Positions 1 to 8,844 of a stretch of DNA of 64,000 bases are shown here, in pieces. The stretch is from Balneolaceae bacterium (GTDB taxonomy: Bacteria > Bacteroidota > Rhodothermia > Balneolales > Balneolaceae): the NCBI GenBank assembly GCA_020832285.1, contig JAFIFB010000085.1, forward strand, positions 62,001-126,000, given 5' to 3'. Made by a program: the position numbers and the translations under genes. The notes beneath the pieces are model-generated. The model did not search any database and was not told the origin of the DNA. It worked only from the letters and a program-made list of their open reading frames with translations. Numbering within the stretch: position 1 is the first letter of the stretch; every line of letters begins with the position of its first letter.

Positions 1-764
1 GGAATGAAGGCGTAGAAGTGTTTGCTGATCAATACCCTTACCCTGCATCTCATACCAACCTTACAGCCGTTCTGATTCCGCCCTGGGCGCGTGAGGGCGG
101 ACGTGACGCGATGCTGGAGCGATTGGAAGAGCCGGAAAAGCTGATGCAGATCAAGCAGGAGATGGAAGCCAACATGGAGCGAAGGGGCGGTGCTCACCGC
201 CTTCAGATTGCATCCTACCCTGCTGATGAAAACCTGGAAGGTGAATTGCTTGATGTGATTGCCACCCGCTTTGGCATGAATGCCACAGATGCAGCCCTGG
301 AGCTGATAAAAGAACAGAGCCCGGGAGTTGTCTCTTTCAATATGCTGGAAGAGGATGTTAACCGTTTTATGAAACAGCCATGGACAATGACCAGTTCAGA
401 CGGGGGGCTGACGGAACCGGATGCTGGAGTAGTGCACCCGCGTAACTATGGTTCCTTTCCCAGAAAAATTGCAAAATATGTGCGCGATGAAGGTGTTATT
501 GACCTCCCGTTTGCTATCCGGAGTATGACCAGCCTTTCTGCAACGGTATTCAGGCTGCACAACCGAGGGATTGTAAGTGAGGGGATGGCTGCCGACCTTG
601 CAATTTTTGATCTCGAAACTCTGCAAGATAAAGCAACCTACCAGGAACCACACCAACTTTCCGAGGGGATGGTTCATGTATTGGTGAATGGACAGTTTTC
701 TATCAAAAACGGCGAGTTTACACCGGCACTGCACGGAAGGGTATTGAGATTGAATGGAGAATAA
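1..764 (+). CDS. N-acyl-D-amino-acid deacylase family amidohydrolase, C-terminal part (5' end outside window)
   Basis: The frame is open to the left edge, so the N-terminal half with the metal-binding HxH is missing. A GTG at 18 is an internal valine, not a start. What remains is the C-terminal part of a D-aminoacylase-type TIM-barrel hydrolase: an ADQYPY stretch, a TSSDGG segment that in the family carries the metal-binding Asp, a HPRNYGSF segment, and a final composite domain ending in a G-x-AADLAIFD motif. Members hydrolyse N-acyl-D-amino acids or related cyclic amides. The gene at 2179 on the same strand has the same domain order and equivalent motifs, so the two are paralogues. Substrate cannot be read from sequence. 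Confidence 0.85.
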   Translation, partial: NEGVEVFADQYPYPASHTNLTAVLIPPWAREGGRDAMLERLEEPEKLMQIKQEMEANMERRGGAHRLQIASYPADENLEGELLDVIATRFGMNATDAALELIKEQSPGVVSFNMLEEDVNRFMKQPWTMTSSDGGLTEPDAGVVHPRNYGSFPRKIAKYVRDEGVIDLPFAIRSMTSLSATVFRLHNRGIVSEGMAADLAIFDLETLQDKATYQEPHQLSEGMVHVLVNGQFSIKNGEFTPALHGRVLRLNGE

Positions 765-828
765 ACCGTTAACAAATCCACCAAAAAACGTTATATTCAC
801 TTCGTAAAACTGAAAAGAGAAAAGACGA

Positions 829-1179
829 ATGATTTACAAACAAAAATTTTACTATCTCACCAAAACACCGCTGAGTGCTGAAGGCCCTGAGCATGTTGAG
901 ATCATCAACCGGGCAGACAATAGTAACGAGTTCCCGGAACTGTTTCAGGAGTATGAAAAGTATCGCTCACACGCTTTTAATGAAGATAATCTCTACAGTG
1001 TGGTTCGTGCAGATGAGATTTACGACCTTGTGAGAACGGGTACGGAAAAAGAAGCCAAGGAGCTTGCATTCGAGAATGCAGAGCCGGAAATAGTCACCAA
1101 TCTGCAACATCGGGTTGTGCAAAACAAAGATAAAAACGCAGAAGCGATCCTAAAGGAAATACATCAGATTGAAGCCTGA
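829..1179 (+). CDS. Small charged hypothetical protein
   Basis: A 116-residue soluble protein with no signal peptide or membrane segment. It is rich in Glu, Asn and Lys and predicted largely helical in its second half (residues about 60-116). The start ATG follows an AAGAGAAAAGACGA stretch that can act as ribosome binding site, 65 bases after the amidohydrolase stop, so co-transcription is possible. I recognise no family and no catalytic motif. Codon use resembles its neighbours, and the protein reads as a genuine product. No function is proposed. Confidence 0.6.
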   Translation: MIYKQKFYYLTKTPLSAEGPEHVEIINRADNSNEFPELFQEYEKYRSHAFNEDNLYSVVRADEIYDLVRTGTEKEAKELAFENAEPEIVTNLQHRVVQNKDKNAEAILKEIHQIEA

Positions 1180-1195
1180 TCTTCAGCACGCCAGG

Positions 1196-1801
1196 TCAGC
1201 TTTCGCCCTCGAAAGATACTGAGAGCACGGTTATATCATCCGATTGCGGTGCTGTCCCTGCAAATTTCATCACTTCAAGAAATAGCCCTTTCACGCGGGA
1301 ATTTAGCTTTTTATTGACCGATTTTTTCAGATAGTCGATGTCGCGTTGCTCTTCGAAAAATTCATTTTTTCATTTTCTGCTTCGGTAATGCCGTCGGTAA
1401 GAGTCAAAATCATTTCCTTCTTCTAATTTAAACTCCCGGTAATTTTCCCACTTTGACCAGGATATTTCCAGGTCTACGTCGTCATCTTTTAGTTTTTTTG
1501 CCTGTTCCGGATCAAGCTCTTCCTGCAGTTTATATGCGTCTTTAACCATACGAAACGCATTGTCGTACCAGCCCTGGGAAATATGAATTCCTTTCTCCAC
1601 AATGCGATTATGAACTCCCCTGCCGGTAGCCGTTTTGCCCCCAAGCCGCCAGCCCATCTGGTAAACGGTAATATCATTATGATCTTCCCACCCGGGGTAA
1701 TCTGTCATTTCGTAAATTGCTGACAGAGAGCCGAGTCCACCACCGAGAACAGCTATTTTTTCTTTTTGGTTGATTTTGAGACTTCCATTCGTTGATTTAA
1801 T
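1196..1801 (-). pseudogene. Chimeric gene remnant: N-terminus of an FAD/NAD-binding oxidoreductase joined to the C-terminus of a SpoIIE/PP2C-type phosphatase
   Basis: Reading the minus strand from about 1801, the frame gives a Rossmann dinucleotide-binding start (IAVLGGGLGSLSAIYEM) followed by GWRLGGKTATGRG, as in flavin amine-oxidase-like proteins. It has no ATG, GTG or TTG start; ATT at 1801 is the only near-start after an upstream stop. Near 1430 the homology changes. Bases 1430-1196 encode a SpoIIE-like phosphatase tail with LTDGITEAEN (1395-1372) and a final PQSDDITVLS motif, ending at TGA 1198-1196. Two frame breaks interrupt this tail: one near 1412-1420, before the MILTLTDG segment, and one at the six-T run 1365-1370. 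The 112-codon open frame at 1370-1708 is therefore only a fragment of this remnant. Confidence 0.75.
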
Positions 1802-2178
1802 TTGTTAGTTAAATATTTTGGTATACAGATCCTGTATAATCAAGAGTTCTGTATTAATGCGAATGTTGTCCCGAAACCGCAAAAGCCTCTTGACCTGTGT
1901 GAATACTATTTATTAAACCGATGTACTTATTCTCAGGTTAAAAAACAATGATATCAGAGGAGTTACCCCATTTTTCAAAACATTTCCCTCACGAGTTTAA
2001 TTATTTCTACTCTCCCAATGTCGCCCATATCCTTGAGGGGCAGACTTGAAAAAAACAAACTTCTGCTTTTAGATGAATGGTTATTATCCTGTTGGCTGAT
2101 AGCTTTAATAGTTGACCTTTTTAAAAATTTCACATAATTGTACCAAGATAATATCCTTTAGAACAAAACCTGCTTTTG
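1802..2178. other. Intergenic stretch upstream of the second amidohydrolase
   Basis: No convincing gene. A 33-codon frame on the + strand (1948-2049, starting MISEELPHF) reads somewhat like protein but has no recognisable family and no clear ribosome site, so I do not call it. A possible promoter for the amidohydrolase is TTGACC at 2112-2117 with TAATTG 17 bases further on (2135-2140). The second box is a poor match, so this is only a candidate. Confidence 0.4.
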
Positions 2179-3729
2179 ATGAAAATTTCGTTTGTCCTGT
2201 CTTTTATATATCTGTTAATGTATTCCTGCTCAGCAGCGCCGGACCAGGAATATGATCTTCTAATTACCAATGCACAAATCCTTGATGGCACCGGAGCTGA
2301 AGCTTTCTCCGGCAGTGTATTGGTCCATGACGGACGTATTGTGAAATATGGCGATATTGAGTATTCAGGTATCCGCACCACGCAATCCATTGATGCCGGC
2401 AACAGAATCGTCTCTCCGGGATTTATCGACACACACTCCCACGGAGATCCCCTCGAAACACCCCGTTTTGATAACTTTCTTTCGATGGGTGTGACCACCA
2501 TCAGCCTGGGGCAAGATGGGCGCAGTCCAGGTGGTAACGATGTTGCAGGATGGATGGATGAGGTTGACCAATATGGAACCGGGCCAAATATTCTCCATTT
2601 CACCGGTCAGAATTCACTTCGCCAGCTGGTGAATGCTCCACGGGAAGTGGGACTTCATGAAAGTTATATCGGACAGATGCAGAAGATACTCAGAGAGAAT
2701 CTGGAAGCTGGTTCTTTCGGTTTAACGACTGGGCTGGAGTACGATCACGGTGCGTTTGCCGACCTGCCCGAACTCATTGCACTGGCTGAGCCGGTGGCGG
2801 AATCAGAAGGCCTGGTCATGAGTCACATCCGCAGCGAAGATGACGACCGGATTGAAGAGGCTGTAACCGAACTGCTGGACCAGGGGCGCGGATCCGGGGC
2901 GGCGGTGCATGTGTCACATATAAAAATTGTTTTCGGGGATGAACCAAGCCGTGCCGAAGATGTGCTGAACCTGCTGGATGATGCACGCGATGAAGGCTTG
3001 CAGGTCACCGCAGATGTTTATCCGTACGTAGCCAGCTTCACCGGCATTGCGATTGTGTTTCCCGAATGGGCACTTCCTCCCAACGATTTTGACGAAGTGG
3101 TGGAAACCCGCCGGGATGAGCTGGAAGTATATTTGCGAAATCGCATTCACCTCAGAAACGGACCTGAAGCCACCCTGTTCGGAACGGAACCGTGGGCCGG
3201 GAAGACACTCGCAGAAGTAGCTGAGTCAATCGGCAAATCGTTCGAAGACGTATTGATTGACGATATCGGTCCACAGGGTGCCAGTGCGGCTTATTTTGTG
3301 ATGGACGAGGATGTGATGCGCCGTTTTTTAAAAGATCCGTACGTGATGGTCAGCTCCGACGGCAGTCCCATGATGCGCCATCCCCGCGGCTATGGCAGCT
3401 TTGCAAAGATCATCCGCCAGTACGTTAATGAAGATGGTCTGCTTTCTCTTGAAGAGGCTGTTCATAAAATGACTGGCCTTCCTGCAGAAACCCTCGGCCT
3501 TTCAAATTCTGACGAAATGGGTGTTCCCCGTGGTTTGATCCGGGAAGGGTTCGCCGCTGATCTGTTGATTTTTGATCCCGCCGAAGTCAGAGACAATGCT
3601 AATTTTGAAGTACCCCATCTTTATGCTGATGGTTTCGACTGGGTGTTTGTAAACGGGACAGCTGTTATTTCTGATGGAGAAAAAAACGAAAACAGGCCCG
3701 GAGGTGTGTTGCGCAGAATAGCGGAGTGA
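2179..3729 (+). CDS. Lipoprotein N-acyl-D-amino-acid deacylase / D-aminoacylase-like amidohydrolase
   Basis: Amidohydrolase-superfamily enzyme with an N-terminal composite beta domain, a metal-binding GFIDTHSHGD motif (His86 and His88 from the ATG), a LEYDHG segment, and SSDGSPMMRHPRGYGSF near the C-terminus carrying the conserved metal Asp. Residues 1-17 form a lipoprotein signal with Cys17 (LLMYSC), so the enzyme should be tethered in the envelope, acting on acylated D-amino acids or peptidoglycan-derived amides outside the cytoplasm. I take the ATG at 2179; a TTG lies directly before it at 2176. It is a full-length paralogue (516 residues) of the truncated gene at the left edge. Substrate unknown. 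Confidence 0.88.
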   Translation: MKISFVLSFIYLLMYSCSAAPDQEYDLLITNAQILDGTGAEAFSGSVLVHDGRIVKYGDIEYSGIRTTQSIDAGNRIVSPGFIDTHSHGDPLETPRFDNFLSMGVTTISLGQDGRSPGGNDVAGWMDEVDQYGTGPNILHFTGQNSLRQLVNAPREVGLHESYIGQMQKILRENLEAGSFGLTTGLEYDHGAFADLPELIALAEPVAESEGLVMSHIRSEDDDRIEEAVTELLDQGRGSGAAVHVSHIKIVFGDEPSRAEDVLNLLDDARDEGLQVTADVYPYVASFTGIAIVFPEWALPPNDFDEVVETRRDELEVYLRNRIHLRNGPEATLFGTEPWAGKTLAEVAESIGKSFEDVLIDDIGPQGASAAYFVMDEDVMRRFLKDPYVMVSSDGSPMMRHPRGYGSFAKIIRQYVNEDGLLSLEEAVHKMTGLPAETLGLSNSDEMGVPRGLIREGFAADLLIFDPAEVRDNANFEVPHLYADGFDWVFVNGTAVISDGEKNENRPGGVLRRIAE

Positions 3730-3825
3730 GGGTTAAACCGGCAGTGAAAAGCAGTGTGCAAATTTAAATCATACGGCAACCTTCAATTTTCTGCCAAACG
3801 GGAAAAATGAATTGATTAAGGTTTT

Positions 3826-5193
3826 TTAATCAAAGTCGAAATCTCCCGCCTCTTTTCTTCTGAAATAATCCCTGCTTGCATCGACCACTCTCGGTGCAAG
3901 TAAAAGGGTCCCTATCATAGTGGGAATGGCCATCATTGCAAACATTCCGTCAACCAGGTTCACAACCATACCGATCGTGGTGATGGAGCCCAGGAAGATG
4001 GAAAACACGTAGAAATAGTTGTAGTAGTGCTTTCGGTGTGCGCCCCCCAGGTAGTTGAGGCATTTAGTGCCATAGTAAGAATAAGTGAACATTGTGGTGA
4101 TGCTGAAAATAAAAACGCAAAGAATCAGCAGATAAAGTCCCAGTCCCGGAATGCCGGTCTGAAATGCAACAGCCGTCATGGTGATTCCGTCAACTGTGGT
4201 GTCGGTCCATGCGCCGGTCATTAGCAGGGCCATAGCGGTCATAGTACAGATGAGCAGTGTATCGATGGCCGGTTCAAGCATCCCCACAAGGCCTTCGCGA
4301 ACCGGTTCGCGGGTTTTGGCAGCTCCGTGAGCCATCGCTTCAGTCCCGATGCCTGCCTCGTTCGAGAAGGCCCCTCGCCGGATACCATTCGAAATCACCA
4401 CGCCCAGAGCGCCACCTGCAGCTGCCTGACCTGTGAAGGCGTCGGTCACAATCAGCCAGAAATAGTAAGGCACATCAATAATGTTATTGATAATGATGTA
4501 AACCACTGTAAAAATATAGATCAGTACCATGAGCGGTACCAGCCGGGCTGCCACATGCCCAATCCGTTTGATACCTCCGAAAATCACAAGTGAAACCAGT
4601 GCCACCAAAATAAGACCCGTGAGAATGTCAGAAAGCCTGAAGCCGGTTTCCGTAATTATAGTGCCAGAGAGAATAAAAATATCATAGCCGAGTAGATTGT
4701 GTTCGGCAAAAACGGTATCACGCAGAATTTGTGTGAGCTGATTCGCCTGAAACAACGGCAGACAGCCAATGAGCCCGGCAAGGCAAAAAAACATGGCGAG
4801 CGGCTTCCACTTTTTGCCAAGGCCTTCGGTGATATAATACATCGGGCCACCCTGAATTTTGCCGCTGGTATCTTTGCCGCGATACATGATGGAAAGCGTA
4901 CAGGTAAAAAATTTAGTTGCCATTCCGACAATAGCGGTAATCCACATCCAGAATATCGCCCCGGGGCCGCCCACACCCAATGCGATAGCTACACCGCTGA
5001 TGTTTCCCATTCCCACAGTTGCGGCAAGTGTGCTGGAAAGAGCCTGGAAGTGGTTGATGTCGCCTGGTGCGTTGGGGTCTTCATATTTTCCAGAAAGAAC
5101 CTGCACTCCATGGCTAAAGTTGCGATAGGGTATAAAACGACTGTAAATAAGAAAAAAGATACCACCACCCACAAGCAAAACAAGCAGTGGCAT
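3826..5193 (-). CDS. Sodium/alanine (glycine) symporter, AGCS family
   Basis: Polytopic inner-membrane protein with about ten hydrophobic segments and the AGCS signature TVGMGNISGVAIALGVGGPG (residues about 59-78), plus NGIRRGAFSNEAGIG in the middle. Members co-import alanine or glycine with Na+. At 455 residues from the ATG it is close to family length, but the reading frame stays open for 15 codons upstream (back to ATT/CTG near 5238) and encodes a plausible amphipathic lead ending NFANHAWG, which resembles the usual family N-terminus. No ATG, GTG or TTG exists there. Its stop codon lies inside an 8-bp AT-rich inverted repeat (3812-3819 with 3826-3833). Confidence 0.9.
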   Translation of the reverse strand: MPLLVLLVGGGIFFLIYSRFIPYRNFSHGVQVLSGKYEDPNAPGDINHFQALSSTLAATVGMGNISGVAIALGVGGPGAIFWMWITAIVGMATKFFTCTLSIMYRGKDTSGKIQGGPMYYITEGLGKKWKPLAMFFCLAGLIGCLPLFQANQLTQILRDTVFAEHNLLGYDIFILSGTIITETGFRLSDILTGLILVALVSLVIFGGIKRIGHVAARLVPLMVLIYIFTVVYIIINNIIDVPYYFWLIVTDAFTGQAAAGGALGVVISNGIRRGAFSNEAGIGTEAMAHGAAKTREPVREGLVGMLEPAIDTLLICTMTAMALLMTGAWTDTTVDGITMTAVAFQTGIPGLGLYLLILCVFIFSITTMFTYSYYGTKCLNYLGGAHRKHYYNYFYVFSIFLGSITTIGMVVNLVDGMFAMMAIPTMIGTLLLAPRVVDASRDYFRRKEAGDFDFD

Positions 5194-5259
5194 GCCCCAT
5201 GCGTGATTGGCAAAGTTAACGAGAACCTGTTCTAACGTTTCCAGAATTCGGTAGTTTGG

Positions 5260-5751
5260 TTAGTTGAGATTTGTATTTGTAATCCCTGCACGAGAAAAAT
5301 GAATATAATCGATAGAAGGTGGCTTAATATCACAATTTCTCAGAAAAATAGAAATTTGTGCCCGATGATGCTGTCCGTGGATAATCAGGTGATTGCAAAT
5401 TTGCCATAACGAATTTGAATAATCCACCCCCTGAGAATTTTTATAGTAAATTTTGGTATTCAGGTCCACTTCATGATCTCCGATCAGGTCAATCCAGAGT
5501 TGTGTGGTTTCCTGAGCCTCCTGCTTCATTTCATCCAGGCTGTATTCGGTCCAGGTGTTAAGGTCATCGTCTGCAGGAAGTCGAATAACCCGGTTGAACC
5601 AGATTTTCTGAGCATTGATGATGTGAGAAAGAAACGCTTCACAAGCTTCCTGCTCTTTAAATGGGTGATATTGCTGAAATAGGTTTGCCAGCTTTCGTGA
5701 GCACCATAAATCAAAGTGAAACAGATGCTGTATTTTTTGTCGTTCATCCAT
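5260..5751 (-). CDS. DinB-like four-helix metal-binding protein
   Basis: A 163-residue soluble helical protein of the DinB/YfiT superfamily. The three metal-ligand histidines typical of the fold are visible: His43 in FLSHIINAQ, and His125 and His129 in LIIHGQHHRAQI. Members include bacillithiol-dependent S-transferases and stress proteins, but most have no assigned reaction. The gene is followed downstream by the symporter, and its start lies only 4 bases from the marC stop, so it may be co-transcribed with marC. Assignment to the fold is solid; the activity is unknown. Confidence 0.85.
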   Translation of the reverse strand: MDERQKIQHLFHFDLWCSRKLANLFQQYHPFKEQEACEAFLSHIINAQKIWFNRVIRLPADDDLNTWTEYSLDEMKQEAQETTQLWIDLIGDHEVDLNTKIYYKNSQGVDYSNSLWQICNHLIIHGQHHRAQISIFLRNCDIKPPSIDYIHFSRAGITNTNLN

Positions 5752-5755
5752 GTTT

Positions 5756-6469
5756 TTAAGATATACCTAATCCGTAATAACGGGAAATTCCGCTCAGTAT
5801 AAACTGAACACTGATCGCCAGGGCAATGAACCCCATCAAGCGAGTCATCACATTCAAACCGGTTGGCCCAATATAACGTGCCGATACAGGAGCAAGGCGT
5901 AAAACTCCGTATGTGATGGCACAAACCAACACAATTGAAACGCCATTAATCAGATAATCGGGTATGCCCTCGGCCTGTGTGGCAAATCCGATGACAACCG
6001 CAATGCTCCCCGGTCCGGATAACAGCGGAAGTGCCAGCGGACTGAAGGAAACATCCTCTTTTTCAAGTGCAGCGGCTTCATCTTCATCAGATAGTTTTTT
6101 GCCTCCCGTTTCCGGGTTGAGCATGGAATAAGCCGCCCTCATGATAATCAGGCCGCCGGCAATACGGATTCCCGCAAGGGAAATTCCGAAAAAATTTAAA
6201 ATATACGTACCAATCAGCAGAAACGTAATTAATACGCCAAACATATAAAAACTCGCTTTTTTTGCTGTTTGAATACGATCTTTTTCACTGAACCGATCGG
6301 TAAGTGACAAAAAAATTGGCATTGCGGCCAGCGGATTTACAACCGAAAACAGTGAAGAAAAGCTCGCAAAAAGAAGCCCGGCAAACCCAATAATGGTGAT
6401 GGTTTGCTCAGGCACAGTATCGTTCAGGAGTTCAAACATAGCCTCAAAGATAGAGAGGATTTCAGCCAT
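5756..6469 (-). CDS. MarC family integral membrane protein
   Basis: 237 residues with six predicted transmembrane segments in a three-plus-three arrangement separated by an acidic cytoplasmic loop (GGKKLSDEDEAAALEKED, about residues 116-133). The FSSLFSVVNPLAAMPIFLSL segment near residues 36-55 and ALPLLSGPGSI after the loop are family hallmarks. MarC proteins were once linked to multiple antibiotic resistance, but that role has not held up and the transported solute is unknown. It is divergent from the GAF-domain gene at 6565. Confidence 0.88.
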   Translation of the reverse strand: MAEILSIFEAMFELLNDTVPEQTITIIGFAGLLFASFSSLFSVVNPLAAMPIFLSLTDRFSEKDRIQTAKKASFYMFGVLITFLLIGTYILNFFGISLAGIRIAGGLIIMRAAYSMLNPETGGKKLSDEDEAAALEKEDVSFSPLALPLLSGPGSIAVVIGFATQAEGIPDYLINGVSIVLVCAITYGVLRLAPVSARYIGPTGLNVMTRLMGFIALAISVQFILSGISRYYGLGIS

Positions 6470-6564
6470 TTAGAACGATGATTTTAGAATAAAATACCCA
6501 CTGGAATTCTTCGTAAATTTAATTGCAGAAATGTACTCACAAGAATGATTGCCCAACTTTTTCC

Positions 6565-7020
6565 ATGAATACTGAAAAAATTTTAGAACAGATTGATACT
6601 ATCATCAGCGGAGATGGAACACGTGATGAAAAATTACTCAATATCTGTGAGCTTCTGGATCGTGAAGTGGATCAGTTCGACTGGACCGGTTTTTACCTCG
6701 CATCTGAACAAGAAGAGAAAATGTTGGAACTGGGCCCTTACGTGGGTGAACCGACGGATCACACACGAATACCTTACGGAACCGGAATTTGTGGACAGGC
6801 CGCCGAAACTCTCGATACATTTGTCGTACAGGATGTAAGCCAAGCCGCTAATTACCTGGCGTGCAGCGTGGATGTAAAGTCGGAAATAGTGGTGCCCATC
6901 ATGAAAGGCGATCGGTTCATCGGCGAGCTGGATATCGATTCACATACACTCAACGCCATGACTCCCGAAGTAAGAACCCTGTGTGAAAAGATCTGTAAGA
7001 AACTGGCAGTTCTTTTCTAA
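6565..7020 (+). CDS. GAF-domain protein, free methionine-R-sulfoxide reductase-like
   Basis: 151 residues forming a single GAF domain like yeast and E. coli fRMsr (YebR), which reduces free methionine-R-sulfoxide in the cytoplasm. YGTGICGQA contains Cys76 and YLACSVDVKSEIVVP contains Cys100. Their 24-residue spacing matches Cys94 and Cys118 of the E. coli enzyme. The third family cysteine, ten residues before Cys76, is replaced (the segment reads TDHTRIP). I chose the ATG at 6565 (MNTEKILEQ); a longer frame from 6523 adds 14 residues absent from the family. The missing cysteine leaves open whether it is an active reductase or only a ligand-binding GAF protein. Confidence 0.82.
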   Translation: MNTEKILEQIDTIISGDGTRDEKLLNICELLDREVDQFDWTGFYLASEQEEKMLELGPYVGEPTDHTRIPYGTGICGQAAETLDTFVVQDVSQAANYLACSVDVKSEIVVPIMKGDRFIGELDIDSHTLNAMTPEVRTLCEKICKKLAVLF

Positions 7021-7198
7021 CCTGTTATTTGTGAATAATGCAGGTTAATGCTTAATTGCTGAACAATCGGGCAAAAAAAACAGTTTCCACCTGATAATCA
7101 AGAGCGAAAGTTGAGATATTTAAGAGTTAAAAGACAATTTTATCTTACAAATGTTTTGAAAATAACTAAATTATAAAGACAGGTGTTGACTAAAAAAT

Positions 7199-7204
7199 CA
7201 GGAG
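7199..7204 (+). promoter_or_regulatory. Ribosome binding site deciding the fucosidase start
   Basis: CAGGAG lies 8 bases before the ATG at 7213. The alternative GTG start at 7183 would place this site inside the coding region and add ten non-hydrophobic residues in front of the signal peptide. Confidence 0.6.
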
Positions 7205-7212
7205 TGTACGTT

Positions 7213-8547
7213 ATGAAGAAAATTACAGCTATTCTTATTGTGATCATGACAGGTATAATTTTTCATCCAGACTCAGTCCGGTCTCAGGCCCAATATGAGC
7301 CTTCACCTGAAAACCTCGAAAACCGGGAGTGGTTCCAGGATAATAAATATGGGATGTTCATTCACTGGGGGATCTACTCTGTGATGGCCGGTGGCGGAGA
7401 ATATGGTGTGGCAGAATGGATTATGAACGAGAAAGAGATTCCCGTTGAAGCCTATGAAAACCTGGCGGAATTTTTTAATCCGGTTGAGTTTGATGCGGAT
7501 GAGTGGGTCTCTATAGCAAAAAAAGCGGGCATGAAGTACATCACCATTACCACGAAACACCATGACGGTTTCGCTATGTATCATTCCGATGTATCTGACT
7601 ATAATATCGTAGACCGAACACCTTTCGGCCGCGACATCATCCGTGAACTGAAAGAGGCGTGTGATGAAGCCGGAATCAAGCTCTTTTTTTACTATTCGCA
7701 GATAGACTGGCATCATCCCGATTATTACCCCAGGGGTCGAACCGGCCGTGATTACACCGGCAGGCCCAAATCAGGTGAATGGCGAAATTATATCGACTTT
7801 ATGAAAGTCCAGTTAACCGAACTGCTGACCAATTACGGTGAAATTGGCGGAATCTGGTTTGACGGTCAGTGGGACAAGTATGATGCCAACTGGTACCTCG
7901 ATGAAATTTACAGCCATATTCACAGTTTGCAGCCCGGGGCACTCATCGGAAGCAACCACCATCTCGATCCGCAGCCGGGAGAAGATTTCCAGATGTTTGA
8001 GAGAGATCTGCCAGGAGAAAACACGATGGGATACCGGCAGTCTGATGAGATCTCCGACCTTCCCCTTGAAATGTGCGAAACGATGAACGGATCTTGGGGT
8101 TATAACCTGAAAGACCGCCGCTTCAAAAGCTCGGATGAACTTCTCGAAACCCTCATTCGTGCTGCCGGCTATGGCTCCAACTTTCTGCTTAACACCGGCC
8201 CGATGCCGAACGGCCGTTTACAGCCTGAAAATGTGGATACACTCATGGTGATGGGTGAATGGCTTCAAAAATACGGAGAAACTATTTACGGTACGAGAAG
8301 AGGCCCCATCTCCCCTCAGCCCTGGGGTGTTACCACATCAAAAGAGAATATCGTTTACCTCCACCTACTCGAATTGGATGATGAAACCCTTCAAATACCA
8401 CAATTTGAAAGTGAATTAAAGTCCGTTCGGTTTTTCAGGGATGATAGTTTGGTTGAATTTTCTGCTGATGATGGGGAGATCATCCTCAACATTCCATTCG
8501 AAAAAAGAAAACCTCTGGAAACCATTCTTGTATTTGATTTGTATTGA
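7213..8547 (+). CDS. Alpha-L-fucosidase, glycoside hydrolase family 29, secreted
   Basis: Retaining exo-fucosidase of GH29, releasing terminal L-fucose from glycans. An N-terminal signal peptide (about residues 1-25, ending near VRSQA) sends it to the periplasm or surface. The catalytic barrel carries WFQDNKYGMFIHWGIYS, TTKHHDGFAMY, FGRDIIRELKEAC and GGIWFDGQW, where Asp217 is the expected nucleophile. NFLLNTGPMPNGRL closes the barrel and a short beta domain follows. At 444 residues it is a minimal GH29. No fucose permease or catabolic genes are nearby, so it may act as a stand-alone scavenging enzyme. It is followed by a strong inverted repeat at 8608-8639. Confidence 0.93.
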   Translation: MKKITAILIVIMTGIIFHPDSVRSQAQYEPSPENLENREWFQDNKYGMFIHWGIYSVMAGGGEYGVAEWIMNEKEIPVEAYENLAEFFNPVEFDADEWVSIAKKAGMKYITITTKHHDGFAMYHSDVSDYNIVDRTPFGRDIIRELKEACDEAGIKLFFYYSQIDWHHPDYYPRGRTGRDYTGRPKSGEWRNYIDFMKVQLTELLTNYGEIGGIWFDGQWDKYDANWYLDEIYSHIHSLQPGALIGSNHHLDPQPGEDFQMFERDLPGENTMGYRQSDEISDLPLEMCETMNGSWGYNLKDRRFKSSDELLETLIRAAGYGSNFLLNTGPMPNGRLQPENVDTLMVMGEWLQKYGETIYGTRRGPISPQPWGVTTSKENIVYLHLLELDDETLQIPQFESELKSVRFFRDDSLVEFSADDGEIILNIPFEKRKPLETILVFDLY

Positions 8548-8607
8548 TAGATATCAGCAAGCATAAAAAACAGAACGATACAATAAATTGTTGTATATCA
8601 TAATGAT

Positions 8608-8639
8608 AAGCTGTTTCATCTAAAAAATCGAAACAGCTT
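8608..8639. terminator. Hairpin downstream of the fucosidase gene
   Basis: A perfect 10-bp inverted repeat, AAGCTGTTTC (8608-8617) with GAAACAGCTT (8630-8639), separated by 12 AT-rich bases, lies 60 bases after the fucosidase stop. No uninterrupted T run follows directly; GTTTTT appears 12 bases later. It probably ends the fucosidase transcript, but it could also be a regulatory palindrome upstream of the RND operon. Confidence 0.5.
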
Positions 8640-8844
8640 GGAAAAAGTCCGTTTTTCATCAAACCTTAAAATAGTTCCTTCGTCTAATGGATTGTGATGG
8701 GCAGTCAGATTGTAATAAGTTTTAAAAAAGGCCAGGTCTTTTAAAAAAAGTGTTCCGGCCAGCTATGTGACTATGTTTGAACTGCTTACTTTTGCGTTAT
8801 CACATTTCTGATTTTTAGAAAAGCTTTCAACTAATATAAAATCA

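Noticed and set aside
396-800. 134-codon frame on the minus strand opposite the first amidohydrolase
   Set aside because: It overlaps conserved amidohydrolase motifs on the + strand and has no family resemblance.
4699-5235. 178-codon open frame on the + strand opposite the symporter gene
   Set aside because: It is antisense to a well-supported AGCS gene, with composition typical of a mirror frame and no recognisable motif.
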